Source: an uncultured Bacteroidia bacterium
GTDB lineage: Bacteria; Bacteroidota; Bacteroidia; Bacteroidales; F082
Direction of reading: 5' to 3'
Length of the DNA stretch: 64,000 nucleotides
Assembly (NCBI GenBank): GCA_902774295.1
Contig: CACYHP010000006.1
Span: 1 to 64,000 of the forward strand
Both the position numbers and the translations under genes were made by a program. Position 1 is the first letter of the stretch. Each line of letters opens with the position of its first letter. The notes beneath the pieces were generated by a model. It was not told the DNA's origin. It searched no databases and saw only the letters and a list, made by a program, of their open reading frames with translations. Positions 16,948 to 25,648 of the stretch are shown here, one piece after another.

Positions 16948-18168
16948 ATGAACGCGGCGACATTCATATCTAAAAGAATTTTTTCGCTATCGAAGGAAAA
17001 TCTGTCTTCGACTGTTATGCGCATTGCAGTCACCAGCGTGGCTCTTGGCATCGCTATCATGCTGATTTCCATCGCTGTAGTGATAGGTTTCAAGAATCAA
17101 ATCAAAGATAAGGTTGTCGGTTTTGTCGCCCCGATTCACATCCAGGCTTTAAACCAAAACGAATCGATAGAAGAGACGCCTTTCTTGTTTGACAGCGTAC
17201 TGAACGCGCGTCTTGACAAGCCTTTTATCACAGAAATGCACAAGACTGCCAATAAAGCCGGCATTATCAAAACGGACGACGAGATTCAGGCAGTCGTTTT
17301 GAAAGGTGTTGATTCAGATTACAATTGGAATTATATCGGCTCGTATCTTATTGATGGCGAGATTCCGCAATACGTTGAAAATGAACGTTCTAATGATGTT
17401 TTGATTTCAAATATCATTGCCTCGAAGATGAATCTTAACGTTGGCGATCCGGTAAGAATCTGGTTCGTCGATCAGGATTTGAAGGCGAGAGGCAGGAAAT
17501 TCAACGTGATTGGCGTTTATGAGACGGGTCTGCAGGAATGTGACGAACGTTATGTTTATTGCGACTTGAACCAAATCAGAAGACTTAACGGTTGGAACAA
17601 TGGCGAAGTCGGGCATCTCGAGATTTGGATTGATAACGAAAAGAATATCGACGACTATAACGAGCAGATTTACTACAGCATTCCTACGCATCTCGTGTCG
17701 TATACGGCGATGGAGACGTACCCACAGATTTTCGACTGGCTTGAGCTGCAGGATATGAATGTAATCATCATTATCGTGCTGATGTTGCTTGTGGCTGGCA
17801 TCACAATCATCAGTATGTTGTTGATAATCATATTGGAACGCACATCCACAATAGGTTTGCTCAAAGCTATGGGAGCAAGCAACGGACTCATCAGAAGCAT
17901 TTTCCTGAAACGTTCCTGCCGCATATTATTAATAGGTATGGCAATAGGCAACGTTATTGGAATAGGGCTGTGCCTAATACAAAAATACACAAACCTGATA
18001 ACGCTTTCACCGGAATCGTATTATCTTTCGGCAGTTCCGATTGAATTGAACATCTGGAATATCCTGGCGTTAAACATCGGCACCTTGATTCTCTGGGTAT
18101 TGATGCTCCTTTTGCCTACAATGTTAATAAACAATATAAGACCTTCAAAATCAATAAGATTCGAATAA
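16948..18168 (+). CDS. ABC transporter permease, LolC/LolE-like FtsX family
   Basis: 406 residues. Start at MNAATFISKRIFS; an in-frame ATG at 16903 precedes the promoter box. One membrane helix near the N-terminus (about 30-50), a periplasmic MacB_PCD-type domain (about 55-255), then three helices of the FtsX core (about 270-300, 320-345, 370-395). Resembles permeases that extract lipoproteins from the inner membrane. The ATPase partner is not adjacent in this window, as is often the case in Bacteroidota. The 143-residue protein follows after 16 bases. Confidence 0.85.
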   Translation: MNAATFISKRIFSLSKENLSSTVMRIAVTSVALGIAIMLISIAVVIGFKNQIKDKVVGFVAPIHIQALNQNESIEETPFLFDSVLNARLDKPFITEMHKTANKAGIIKTDDEIQAVVLKGVDSDYNWNYIGSYLIDGEIPQYVENERSNDVLISNIIASKMNLNVGDPVRIWFVDQDLKARGRKFNVIGVYETGLQECDERYVYCDLNQIRRLNGWNNGEVGHLEIWIDNEKNIDDYNEQIYYSIPTHLVSYTAMETYPQIFDWLELQDMNVIIIIVLMLLVAGITIISMLLIIILERTSTIGLLKAMGASNGLIRSIFLKRSCRILLIGMAIGNVIGIGLCLIQKYTNLITLSPESYYLSAVPIELNIWNILALNIGTLILWVLMLLLPTMLINNIRPSKSIRFE

Positions 18169-18184
18169 TTTAAACATAAACATC

Positions 18185-18616
18185 ATGATGGAAAATTTTA
18201 AAATTGAACCTTTAAAAGGATATGGCGAACTCCAATTTGGGATGCCTATCGACGATGTGGTCGAAATCCTTGGCCAGCCTACAAATCAGGAAGAAATCGA
18301 GTCGGCTTATGAAGACGACAGCCATGTCATTGTTTTGGACTACGATGACAACGATTTCTCAGCTTATTTCGAAGGCAATGACACAATGAAGCTCTCGAAT
18401 TTCTACACCTTCAACGAAAAATCAGAGCTTTTCGGAGCTAAAATCTTTGATTTGAACAAAGAAGAGCTTATCGAGCTGATGAAACAGAACGGCTGCGAAG
18501 ATTTCATCGAAGACAAGGAAGACGGAGACTGCATCACATTTGAAGACTTGAATATTGACTTCTATTTCGATAACAATCAATTAGTTGAGGTGTTCTGGGA
18601 GTGCCAGCGCGGATGA
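18185..18616 (+). CDS. Acidic protein of unknown function
   Basis: 143 residues, strongly acidic and without a signal peptide. The N-terminal segment KGYGELQFGMPIDDVVEILGQP resembles the helix-turn of BamE/SmpA-like or OmlA-fold proteins, where a G-x-P-ILG-P stretch is typical, but the rest is not recognised. Starts MM, so the first or second ATG may be used. The 3' end overlaps the convergent xerD gene by 40 bases. Confidence 0.7.
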   Translation: MMENFKIEPLKGYGELQFGMPIDDVVEILGQPTNQEEIESAYEDDSHVIVLDYDDNDFSAYFEGNDTMKLSNFYTFNEKSELFGAKIFDLNKEELIELMKQNGCEDFIEDKEDGDCITFEDLNIDFYFDNNQLVEVFWECQRG

Positions 18617-19503
18617 AATTCCATTATCACCTGACGCAGATATTCGTCTGACACATGGGTGTATATTTCCGTCGTTGAGATACTTGAATGTCCCAGCATT
18701 TGCTGTACAGCACGTAAGTCGGCGCCGCCTTCGAGAAGATGGGTGGCAAACGAATGTCTCAGCGTGTGCGGACTTATCGTTTTCTTGATTCCTGCTTTTT
18801 CAGCAAGGTTTTTCACCAAAAGAAACACACTTTGGCGTGTCAGGCTGGTGCCTCTGGCATTGATAAACACCTTGTCGCTGAATTTCGGCTTTATATCCTG
18901 ATGAAGTCGCTCGCCCTTGACATAAAGCATTACTTCGTGAAGCGTCTTTTTGCCAATGGGGACAAGCCTTTCCTTGTCACCCTTGCCAATAATCCTGACA
19001 AACTCATCATTTACATAAATGTCACTGATATTCAATGATACCACCTCGGATACACGAAGTCCGCAGCCGTACATTATCTCAATGATTGCCTTGTTGCGAT
19101 GCCCGAATTGCTGACTTAAATCGATACAATCCATCATGCTCACAATCTCTTCATAACTCAGCACATCCGGGATATGACGGCCGATGGAAGGCGCACTGAC
19201 GAGCAATGTGGAATCCGACTCACAAATCTTTTCCTGCAAAAGGTATCTGTAAAAACTTTTCAATCCCGATAATATCCTTGCCTGCGACGAGGCCGCAATG
19301 CCCAACTCATAAAGCTTTGCCAAGAAGTCCTCAATGTCGTGATGTGTGATTTCTGTTATTGAAAGCGATTTCTTTTTGTCTTCCAAAAACTCTCTAAACA
19401 ATTCTATATCATGGCAATACGCATTGATTGTATTGTCGGACAACGACTGTTCGAGACGAAGATAATCGCTGAAATGCTTAATGAGATTTTTATCCAATAA
19501 CAT
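18577..19503 (-). CDS. xerD: Tyrosine recombinase XerD-like
   Basis: 308 residues. N-terminal SAM-like core-binding domain (about 5-90) and C-terminal catalytic domain with the R-K-H-R-H-Y set: CGLRVSEV, the beta-hairpin Lys in IGKGDKERLVP, HTLRHSFATHLLEGGADLRAVQQMLGH and the Tyr in TTEIYTHV. Length and motifs match chromosomal XerC/XerD, which resolve chromosome dimers at dif. It is probably the housekeeping enzyme and not an integrase: no attachment site or mobile genes lie beside it. Confidence 0.88.
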   Translation of the reverse strand: MLLDKNLIKHFSDYLRLEQSLSDNTINAYCHDIELFREFLEDKKKSLSITEITHHDIEDFLAKLYELGIAASSQARILSGLKSFYRYLLQEKICESDSTLLVSAPSIGRHIPDVLSYEEIVSMMDCIDLSQQFGHRNKAIIEIMYGCGLRVSEVVSLNISDIYVNDEFVRIIGKGDKERLVPIGKKTLHEVMLYVKGERLHQDIKPKFSDKVFINARGTSLTRQSVFLLVKNLAEKAGIKKTISPHTLRHSFATHLLEGGADLRAVQQMLGHSSISTTEIYTHVSDEYLRQVIMEFHPRWHSQNTSTN

Positions 19504-19516
19504 TTCTAAATTTTAT

Positions 19517-19525
19517 GCAAAAATA
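19517..19525 (-). promoter_or_regulatory. -7 box TATTTTTGC for xerD
   Basis: Minus-strand match 13 bases before the xerD start. Confidence 0.6.
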
Positions 19526-19532
19526 CAAATTT

Positions 19533-19566
19533 AGTTTAATAGTTTAGTAGTTTAAAAGTTTAATAG
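19533..19566. repeat. Four 8-base tandem units AGTTTAAT/GT/AA/AT
   Basis: AGTTTAAT, AGTTTAGT, AGTTTAAA and AGTTTAAT in perfect register between divergent xerD and Omp28-like genes. Read on the other strand they belong with the AAACTNN tracts near 8.8 and 9.4 kb. Confidence 0.7.
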
Positions 19567-19583
19567 ATATGAAAAACTTTTCA

Positions 19584-19592
19584 TATCTTTGC
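19584..19592 (+). promoter_or_regulatory. -7 box TATCTTTGC for the Omp28-like gene
   Basis: Lies 37 bases before the start at 19630. Confidence 0.65.
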
Positions 19593-19629
19593 AGGGTAAA
19601 ATATTAATAAGCAATTAAATTTTAAAAAG

Positions 19630-21249
19630 ATGAAAAAGATATTATTATCAATTGCAGCCTTTATGTTATTAGGCTCATTATCAGCGCAAAACGTAGCACG
19701 TGAATGTGTATTGTTTGAAGTTTTCACAGGTGTCAATTGTCCTTATTGCCCTGCAGCGGCTAATGCCATCAACCAGATGATGGAAGAAGGTCTTGCGGTT
19801 GCTCCTGTGGCAATACACACAAGTGCTTTCTCAACTCCTGAGTTTTACACTACAGAAACTAATGCAAGAGCTAATTTTTATGGTATTAGCAGCTATCCTA
19901 CAGCAAAAGTCGACGGCACGCTTACTATGTCTGGTGGCGGTAGCGCAAGCCAAACAAATTATTCTCAATACAAAAACATGTACAACAATCGCATCAATGT
20001 GACAAGCCCGTTCACAATCGATTTGTCATATAATTATCTTGAAGGCTCGATTTGTCAGGTGAATGCTGTGGTTAACAAAGTGGGCGATTGCAGTGCGGCA
20101 AACCTTAAAGTCATGATTGCTTTGACTGAATCACATATTCAGAAAAACTGGCAAGGCATGAGTGAACTCAATGCTGTTACCCGCGATCTTATTCCAACTC
20201 AGAATGGTACTGCTTTTTCAGGAGAGTCAATGACAGTTACCGAAACGTTTGATATGGCAGGATTTCCTAAGGAAAACATGAATCTTGTGGCTTGGGTGCA
20301 AAGCTTCTCAACAAAGGAAGTGTTCCAGGCAGTGAGAATTTCACTGGAGCCTGAAAATGTGAATTATGACGTGGCACTTCGCAAAATAGGTTCTGTTATC
20401 ACCAAAAACTGTTCAGGAAAAACTGACCCGAGTTTGACGATAAAAACATTTGGTACTGAGACAGTTACATCAATGGAAATTGAAGTTAAGGATGAGAACA
20501 GCAACGTTATAAATACATACAACTGGACCGGAAATCTTCCGCAAGGCGAAACAGCAGAAGTTATTATGCCGGAATTTGATATTCAAGGAGCTAACACATT
20601 GAATTTCAATGTAAAAAAGATCAATAACCATGACGATGCTTATCCATTTGACAATTATTTGTCTATCGGTATCGAATCAGCCGAGTCACATCCTGGTGAC
20701 CTGTACTTCCAAGTGAAATCAGCTTCAGATCCAGACAGATTCTATATGCAGCTCAAAAACATGGAAACCAATGAGATAACAGGAGAGTGGCACTTTGATC
20801 AAGGTGGTAATGCATACAAGTTTTATGTGTCAATTCCATCGAATGGTTGCTATCAAATAAGCGCTATCAGCCCTAATGGCGATGGTTGCGGCAACGGTTT
20901 GGGTGTTATTAAAGATGCCAACAACGATATTTTCATGCAGTTTGGTTCAAATATGAACGTATTCACCAATAAGTATGCAGTCGAGTTTACATGTGAAAAT
21001 GCCGGCGTTGAAGAGAATTCATCATCTTATTTGACAGTATTCCCGAATCCAGCCTCAAATCAGATTAACATCGAAGGCGAAGATATCTGTGAAGTGATGA
21101 TTTACAACGCTTTAGGTCAGATTGTATATTCAAAATCGGGTAATGTGGAATCGGTTGACACATCAGCATTTGAAGAAGGCTTGTATGTTGTTAATGTCAA
21201 GAATATCAACGGAATAACAACTTCACAAAGAATTGTCATCAAAAAATAA
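19630..21249 (+). CDS. Omp28-related thioredoxin-fold protein with T9SS sorting domain
   Basis: 539 residues. Signal peptide (ending LSAQ), then an Omp28-type thioredoxin-like domain (about 22-230) with FTGVNCPYCPAA carrying a CPYC active-site motif. A beta-sandwich middle follows, and the last ~75 residues are a Por sorting domain (FPNPASNQINIEGE ... VMIYNALGQIVYS ... GLYVVNV ... SQRIVIKK). It should be exported by type IX secretion and may carry a surface thiol function. A paralogue with CGPC is at 39573-41225. mpl starts 3 bases after its stop, an odd pairing of a surface and a cytosolic protein. Confidence 0.88.
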   Translation: MKKILLSIAAFMLLGSLSAQNVARECVLFEVFTGVNCPYCPAAANAINQMMEEGLAVAPVAIHTSAFSTPEFYTTETNARANFYGISSYPTAKVDGTLTMSGGGSASQTNYSQYKNMYNNRINVTSPFTIDLSYNYLEGSICQVNAVVNKVGDCSAANLKVMIALTESHIQKNWQGMSELNAVTRDLIPTQNGTAFSGESMTVTETFDMAGFPKENMNLVAWVQSFSTKEVFQAVRISLEPENVNYDVALRKIGSVITKNCSGKTDPSLTIKTFGTETVTSMEIEVKDENSNVINTYNWTGNLPQGETAEVIMPEFDIQGANTLNFNVKKINNHDDAYPFDNYLSIGIESAESHPGDLYFQVKSASDPDRFYMQLKNMETNEITGEWHFDQGGNAYKFYVSIPSNGCYQISAISPNGDGCGNGLGVIKDANNDIFMQFGSNMNVFTNKYAVEFTCENAGVEENSSSYLTVFPNPASNQINIEGEDICEVMIYNALGQIVYSKSGNVESVDTSAFEEGLYVVNVKNINGITTSQRIVIKK

Positions 21250-21252
21250 AAT

Positions 21253-22617
21253 ATGAAGAAAGTCCATTTTATTGCAGTTGGCGGCAGTGCGATGCATAAT
21301 CTCGCAATAGCCTTACACAGAAAGGGTTATGAAGTTACAGGCTCCGATGACGAGATTTTTGAGCCATCGAGAACACGTTTGGAGAAAGAAGGCATTTTGC
21401 CGAAAGAATTCGGTTGGCATCCGGAGGTTTTAGATGATTCGTATGAGGCTGTGATTTTGGGAATGCATGCACGCATCGACAACCCGGAACTCGTTCGCGC
21501 TCAAGAACTTGGACTTAAGATTTACTCGTATCCGGAATATCTTTACGAACAAAGCAAAGACAAGATCCGCATCGTGATTGGCGGCAGTCACGGTAAGACC
21601 ACGATAACGTCGATGATTCTGCATGTGATGAAGCAGGCCGGCATTGAGACCGATTTCATGGTCGGAGCCCAACTCGAAGGCTTCGATGTGATGGTGCGTC
21701 TCAGCGAGACCGCGAAATACATGGTGATTGAAGGTGACGAATACCTCACTTCGCCAATCGACAGAGTGCCTAAGTTCCATAAATATCATCCGCATATCGC
21801 AGTAATCAGCGGAATAGGATGGGATCACGTCAATGTTTTCCCGACATTTGATTGTTATCTTGAGCAGTTCAGAATTTTTGTAAATACAATAGAAAAAGGC
21901 GGCTGCCTGATTTACGACGGCAACGACCCTGAAGCGGCTAAAATAGCTAAAGATGCTACTGTTCCTACTTATGGCTATGAGATTCATCCTTACAGAACCG
22001 ACGGCGACGATACCATTTTGATCATGCCTAACGGCAAAGAAGAGAAGGTGCAGATCTTCGGTGAGCATAACATGAAGAATATCAACGCTGCACGTTATGT
22101 GGCGAAGCAGGTCGGCATCAGCGATGAGCAGTTTTATGAGGCTATCAAGACATTCAAAGGCGCTGCCAGAAGACTTGAATTATTGTTTGAAAACAAAGCC
22201 AAAGGCAACCTCGTGTTCCGTGACTTCGCTCATGCTCCGTCGAAGGTCCTGGCAACAGTGAAGGCTTTACGCGAACAATACGCCAACAAGAACCTTTTGG
22301 TTGTCTTTGAGTTACACACCTACAGCAGTCTCAGCGAGGTCTTCATCGACCATTATGCACACTGCTTGGACAACTGCGACAAAGCCGTTGTTTTCTACGA
22401 TCCGCATGCCGTCGCCATCAAGAAGTTGGAGATGATGACCGACGAAAGAATAGTTAAAGGCTTCCAACGCTCGGATTTGCAGGTTGTTCACTCGAAAGAC
22501 GAGCTTGTTAAGCTGCTTGAAAGTCTTAAAAGAGAAAACATGGTCGGAGGCTTCATGAGCTCCGGTGATTTTAATGGACTGACGACAGAGGATTTGAAGG
22601 GGTTATATAATAATTAG
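21253..22617 (+). CDS. mpl: UDP-N-acetylmuramate:L-Ala-gamma-D-Glu-meso-DAP ligase
   Basis: 454 residues. Mur-ligase family enzyme that reattaches recycled murein tripeptide to UDP-MurNAc. Visible: N-terminal Rossmann GGSAMHNLAIALHRKGYEVTGSDD, the distinctive ILGMHARIDNPEL, P-loop GGSHGKTTITSMI, VIEGDEY, WDHVNVFP and FRDFAHAPSKV. The N-terminal and linker segments fit Mpl better than MurC. It implies meso-diaminopimelate peptidoglycan. It marks the left edge of the defence island: hsdM starts one base after its stop. Confidence 0.9.
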   Translation: MKKVHFIAVGGSAMHNLAIALHRKGYEVTGSDDEIFEPSRTRLEKEGILPKEFGWHPEVLDDSYEAVILGMHARIDNPELVRAQELGLKIYSYPEYLYEQSKDKIRIVIGGSHGKTTITSMILHVMKQAGIETDFMVGAQLEGFDVMVRLSETAKYMVIEGDEYLTSPIDRVPKFHKYHPHIAVISGIGWDHVNVFPTFDCYLEQFRIFVNTIEKGGCLIYDGNDPEAAKIAKDATVPTYGYEIHPYRTDGDDTILIMPNGKEEKVQIFGEHNMKNINAARYVAKQVGISDEQFYEAIKTFKGAARRLELLFENKAKGNLVFRDFAHAPSKVLATVKALREQYANKNLLVVFELHTYSSLSEVFIDHYAHCLDNCDKAVVFYDPHAVAIKKLEMMTDERIVKGFQRSDLQVVHSKDELVKLLESLKRENMVGGFMSSGDFNGLTTEDLKGLYNN

Positions 22618-22618
22618 T

Positions 22619-24187
22619 ATGGCAAAGACAGAAAAACAAAATAAGAAACAGGCGAAGAGCATGGAGTCGGCGCTTTGGGAATCATGTAACAAACTGCGTG
22701 GGGCTGTTGAGCCGGCGGAATATAAACATGTGGTGCTGAGCCTTATTTTCCTCAAATATGCGGGCGACCGTTTTGAACAACGAAAACAGGAACTTATAGA
22801 TACTGGGCTTAAAGAGTATATCGACCAAGTGGAATTCTACACTGCGGAAAATGTGTTTTATCTGCCTGAAGGCTGCCGCTGGTCTTATATCATGGAAAAC
22901 GCCAAGCAGTCCAATATTTTCCAGATTATCGACGACGCTTTAAGCAATATCGAAAAGAAAAACAAACAGTTGGCAGGTGCTTTGCCAAACAACTACTACT
23001 CAAACCTCGGCCTTGACAAGACAAAATTCGCTTCGCTGCTTGATGAGATAAACAAGTTGGATACGGTGAAAGATTCTGAAAACGACCTGATGGGACGTGT
23101 TTATGAGTATTTCCTCGGCAAGTTTGCGATTGCTGAAGGTAAGGGTAAAGGTGAATACTATACGCCGAAGTCGATAGTGAATCTTATTGCAGAACTCATT
23201 GAGCCTTACGATGGTAAGATTTACGACCCCTGTTGCGGTTCTGGCGGTATGTTTGTGCAGTCGATGAAATTTGTGAAGGCGCACCATGGCAACCAAAAGA
23301 ACGTGAGTGTTTACGGGCAGGAAAATACCAACACCACATTTAAACTGGCACGAATGAACCTTGCAATCAGAGGAATTTCTGCGGATATTAAACAAGGTGA
23401 CACTTTCCACAACGACCAGCATCAGGACCTGAAAGCCGACTATATCATGGCAAACCCGCCGTTTAACCAGAAAGACTGGCGTGACGACAATCAGCTAACA
23501 ACTGATGCCCGTTGGAGTGGCTATGACACTCCGCCCACATCTAACGCCAACTATGGCTGGATTTTAAACATTTTGTCCAAACTTTCCACCAATGGCGTCG
23601 CGGGTTTTCTTCTTGCAAACGGCGCTTTGAGTGCTGACGGCACAGAACTCGCCATACGCAAGAAACTCATTGAAAACGATAAGGTTGAGGCGATTATCAT
23701 TTTGCCGAGAAACTTGTTCTATTCTACCGACATTAGCGTTACGTTGTGGATTTTGAATAACAACAAGAAAGCGCATGTGGTGACGAAAAACGGAAAGGAG
23801 ATTCATTATCGTGACCGTGAAAACGAGATTCTTTTCATGGATTTGCGACAAATGGGCGTGCCTTTCGAGAAGAAATATGTTGAGCTGGACCCTGACACGA
23901 GAGACAAAGTCACTCGCACGTATCACAATTGGCAACAAGAAGGCTTTGAAGAGAGCTATCATAACGAACCTGAATATTGTTATTCGGCAACTCGTGGCGA
24001 GATAGAGCAAAAGGGCTGGAGCCTTGTGCCAAGCAAATATATAGAGTTCCGCAACCGCGACGAGCAGATTGACTTCGACACCAAAATGCAGGATTTGCAA
24101 AAAGACATGCGCGAATTGCTGAAACAAGAGGCTGAGAGTAAGAAAGAACTCGAAAAATTGTTCGAGAAATTGGGGTATAAATTATAA
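22619..24187 (+). CDS. hsdM: Type I restriction-modification DNA methyltransferase subunit
   Basis: 522 residues, usual size. N6-adenine methyltransferase that works with HsdS. N-terminal HsdM helical domain (about 10-140, with ALWESCNKLRGAVEPAEYKHVVLSLIFLKY shared by the family), SAM motif I DPCCGSGGMF near residue 203 and catalytic motif IV NPPF at 279-282. C-terminal coiled coil (about 480-522) for HsdS contact. First gene of the island, one base after mpl, so it may be read from the mpl/Omp28 promoter. A hairpin follows its stop. Confidence 0.95.
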   Translation: MAKTEKQNKKQAKSMESALWESCNKLRGAVEPAEYKHVVLSLIFLKYAGDRFEQRKQELIDTGLKEYIDQVEFYTAENVFYLPEGCRWSYIMENAKQSNIFQIIDDALSNIEKKNKQLAGALPNNYYSNLGLDKTKFASLLDEINKLDTVKDSENDLMGRVYEYFLGKFAIAEGKGKGEYYTPKSIVNLIAELIEPYDGKIYDPCCGSGGMFVQSMKFVKAHHGNQKNVSVYGQENTNTTFKLARMNLAIRGISADIKQGDTFHNDQHQDLKADYIMANPPFNQKDWRDDNQLTTDARWSGYDTPPTSNANYGWILNILSKLSTNGVAGFLLANGALSADGTELAIRKKLIENDKVEAIIILPRNLFYSTDISVTLWILNNNKKAHVVTKNGKEIHYRDRENEILFMDLRQMGVPFEKKYVELDPDTRDKVTRTYHNWQQEGFEESYHNEPEYCYSATRGEIEQKGWSLVPSKYIEFRNRDEQIDFDTKMQDLQKDMRELLKQEAESKKELEKLFEKLGYKL

Positions 24188-24222
24188 AATTCTTTCCAGT
24201 TTTTAAAATATTGGAAAGAATT
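24188..24222 (+). terminator. Hairpin after hsdM, possible terminator or attenuator
   Basis: AATTCTTTCCA (24188-24198) pairs with TGGAAAGAATT (24212-24222), an 11-bp stem starting right after the stop. No clean T run follows, so termination is uncertain. Confidence 0.45.
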
Positions 24223-24302
24223 GGAAAAATGTGAAAAATTGTGAAAAAATGATAATTTTTGATAATTTTTGCGAAATTATCAAGTTTTTTCAAAAAAATG
24301 TG

Positions 24303-24311
24303 TATCTTTGC
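24303..24311 (+). promoter_or_regulatory. -7 box TATCTTTGC for fic
   Basis: TAnnTTTGC match 22 bases before the fic start, so fic and hsdS can be transcribed apart from hsdM. Confidence 0.7.
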
Positions 24312-24332
24312 ATCCTGAAAAATATTTGATTT

Positions 24333-25643
24333 ATGATTGAAAGACCCCCAAAGATTGATGCTAAAGCGTACGCTAACTATTTTATAGGGCGTGTGGATGA
24401 CGCTGTTTATCCAATAGTTGAACGGATTAATGATGATTATGAGTATTGGGATAAAGCCAAATACAAGAAACCTTTACCTAAAGGAGTTGCTCCAGAAATG
24501 TTATGGTCTTATGTTAAAGCATCGCGATTATGGGGATCGATACCAGTATGGCCGAAATATGGGGTGAAATTGCAGGTGACCAATAATATGCAGCGTTTTT
24601 GTCATGAGTTTGATATGAATTTTGGAAGTTTTTGGGATAGCGATGCGCCTGCTGCAAAAACTGAAAAGATGCAATATCAGACATATTCATTGATGGAGGA
24701 AGCTATATATTCCAGTACCATTGAAGGAGCCTCTACCACAAGACGTATTGCGAAAGACATGTTGCTAAGGGGAATTACGCCAAAGGACAAGTCTCAGCAG
24801 ATGATATTCAACAATTATCAAACTATTCAATACATTGCGCAACATAAAGACGAGCCTTTAACGGAAGCAAGTTTACTATATATTCACCGCTTGATGACAA
24901 ACAAGACGATGAAAAGTGAGGCTGATGCGGGGCGTTTCAGAACTGATGCTGACAATATTGTTGTTCAAAATGACTTGACTGGCGAAATCGTGTTCATTCC
25001 GCCGTCAGCAACAGATATTCCTCAATTCATAAGCGACCTTTGCAAGTTTTTCAACAGTGCAAAAGAAGGTCCTTTCATTCATCCTATAATCAGAGGAATT
25101 ATTATTCATTACATGGTTGCATACGTACATCCGTTTGTAGATGGTAATGGACGTACTGCGCGTGCATTGTTCTACTGGTATTTGATGAGAGAGGGCTATC
25201 AGCTTACAGAGTATATGTCTATCTCCAGAATGATTATGGAGTCTAAGACAAGTTACGAGAATGCATATCGCTACTGTGATTATGACGATAATGATATTGG
25301 ATATTTTGTTTCTTATAATCTTAGGGTATTGGGGCTTTCTTATCGTAAACTGAAGGAATATGTCAATCGCAAACGGAAGGAGAAACTTGCTGCTACGTCG
25401 CTTATGGCAAACGGCAAACTAACCGAACGCCAGTCGATGATTCTGCAGTATTTACATGATAACCCTGACGAAAGGCTGACAGTTAAAGATGTTGAGCTGA
25501 GATTAGCCGTTACAACCATGACTGCCAGAAAAGATCTGTCATATCTTGTTAAAGAAGGATATCTTCAGGAGATACAGCTGAATAGCATAAAACGCGGATA
25601 TATCAGAAGTGAAAGGTTTGACGAATTGATAAAAAGAAAGTGA
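24333..25643 (+). CDS. Fic family protein (class II, self-inhibited, with C-terminal winged helix)
   Basis: 436 residues. Fic enzymes transfer AMP (or another phosphate group) from a nucleotide to target hydroxyls. The core motif HPFVDGNGRTAR starts at residue 266 with all catalytic residues present. The inhibitory motif S-x-x-x-E-G (SSTIEG, about 127-132) lies N-terminal to the core, which makes it class II. A winged-helix DNA-binding domain fills about 360-425 (QYLHDNPDERLTVKDVE ... LVKEGYLQEI). It sits between hsdM and hsdS with its own promoter and overlaps or abuts hsdS, so it is likely co-expressed with the specificity subunit. Confidence 0.92.
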   Translation: MIERPPKIDAKAYANYFIGRVDDAVYPIVERINDDYEYWDKAKYKKPLPKGVAPEMLWSYVKASRLWGSIPVWPKYGVKLQVTNNMQRFCHEFDMNFGSFWDSDAPAAKTEKMQYQTYSLMEEAIYSSTIEGASTTRRIAKDMLLRGITPKDKSQQMIFNNYQTIQYIAQHKDEPLTEASLLYIHRLMTNKTMKSEADAGRFRTDADNIVVQNDLTGEIVFIPPSATDIPQFISDLCKFFNSAKEGPFIHPIIRGIIIHYMVAYVHPFVDGNGRTARALFYWYLMREGYQLTEYMSISRMIMESKTSYENAYRYCDYDDNDIGYFVSYNLRVLGLSYRKLKEYVNRKRKEKLAATSLMANGKLTERQSMILQYLHDNPDERLTVKDVELRLAVTTMTARKDLSYLVKEGYLQEIQLNSIKRGYIRSERFDELIKRK

Positions 25644-25648
25644 TTTTT

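Noticed and set aside
18577..19503. xerD as integrase of the defence island
   Set aside because: It lies 3 kb outside the island, with housekeeping genes between, and its length and motifs match chromosomal XerC/D.
23564..24127. 187-codon minus-strand frame inside hsdM
   Set aside because: Shadow of hsdM. Codon use and composition do not suggest a gene.
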